This document shows, piece after piece, positions 63,898 through 64,000 of a stretch of DNA of 64,000 nucleotides. This DNA comes from Anderseniella sp963698275 (GTDB lineage Bacteria; Pseudomonadota; Alphaproteobacteria; Rhizobiales; Aestuariivirgaceae). Both the position numbers and the translations under genes were made by a program. The first letter of the stretch is position 1, and every line of letters starts with the position of its first letter. Where the stretch lies: NCBI GenBank assembly GCA_963698275.1, contig CAVOQE010000006.1, forward strand, positions 1 through 64,000. Reading direction: 5' to 3'. The notes beneath the pieces were generated by a model. The model did not search any database and was not told where the DNA came from. It saw nothing but the letters and a program-made list of their open reading frames with translations.

Positions 63898-64000
63898 CAG
63901 TCCAGGTCCCCCATGATCTTCTGGTTGAAGCCAAAGACCTGACGGGTTCCCGCCATCGACACCAGATCGATTTCACGGCTTTGACCGGGTTCGAACCTGA
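63897..64000 (-). CDS. ureB: urease beta subunit UreB (3' part only)
   Basis: Only about the last 33 codons are in the window. They read FEPGQSREIDL, then VSMAGTRQVFGFNQKIMG and a short end, which matches the UreB C-terminus (or the end of a UreAB fusion). Its stop overlaps the ureC start by one base. The rest of the operon lies beyond the window. Confidence 0.9.
   Translation of the reverse strand, partial: RFEPGQSREIDLVSMAGTRQVFGFNQKIMGDLD

Overview
The window is GC-rich, gene-dense bacterial chromosome, probably from an alphaproteobacterium of the Hyphomicrobiales or Rhodobacterales type. That placement is inferred from the soxSRT / soxVWXYZABCD arrangement with an ArsR-type SoxR, the aerobic aminobenzoyl-CoA genes, the aio-type arsenite oxidase and the ureBCEFG order. 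No rRNA, tRNA, CRISPR array, integrase or transposase was recognised.

Layout. (1) 1-1691: 3'-truncated ABC exporter gene, minus strand. (2) 1936-14168: plus-strand catabolic operon for an aromatic acid handled as its CoA thioester, most likely 2-aminobenzoate (anthranilate) or salicylate. It holds acyl-CoA ligases, a fused flavin monooxygenase/old-yellow-enzyme reductase, an SDR, a MarR regulator, a MenB/BadI-like crotonase, an acyl-CoA dehydrogenase, a RidA-fold protein and a second OYE-type reductase. (3) 14180-21732: pbpC plus a bacterial alpha-2-macroglobulin. (4) 22061-26499: RND efflux adaptor and pump. (5) 26530-28828: CoA-transferase and acyl-CoA dehydrogenase. (6) 28915-38412: complete thiosulfate-oxidation locus, soxVWXYZABCD on the minus strand and soxSRT divergent. 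(7) 38471-46145: arsenic segment (GFA-like gene, aioA, broken aioB, aioR and aioX, then arsR, arsC, acr3), bounded by a pair of inverted about 20-bp near-identical sequences. (8) 46155-49268: second sulfur-type operon (two metallo-beta-lactamase-fold proteins and a YeeE/YedE transporter). (9) 49371-50957: flavodoxin and nitroreductase-like pair. (10) 51037-60332: betaine-type ABC transporter, dimethylglycine-dehydrogenase-like enzyme, two choline-kinase-like phosphotransferases and a methyltransferase. (11) 60358-64000: urease genes ureG, F, E, C and the end of ureB.

The physiology suggested is a metabolically versatile aerobe that oxidises reduced sulfur, breaks down aromatic acids by CoA ring reduction, uses methylated amines and urea, and resists arsenic. 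Three points deserve most attention. First, a RidA-like protein that lacks the carboxylate-binding arginine is encoded inside the aminobenzoyl-CoA operon, where an enamine must lose ammonia. Second, the arsenite-oxidation genes are decaying: aioX is truncated, aioS is missing, aioR and aioB are frameshifted, and aioA is intact, inside a segment with transposon-like ends that appears to interrupt a sulfur locus. Third, a shared palindrome of the form ATTCA-N6-TGAAT occurs between sox genes, with related sites near soxV/soxS and the second sulfur operon, which outlines a probable SoxR regulon.
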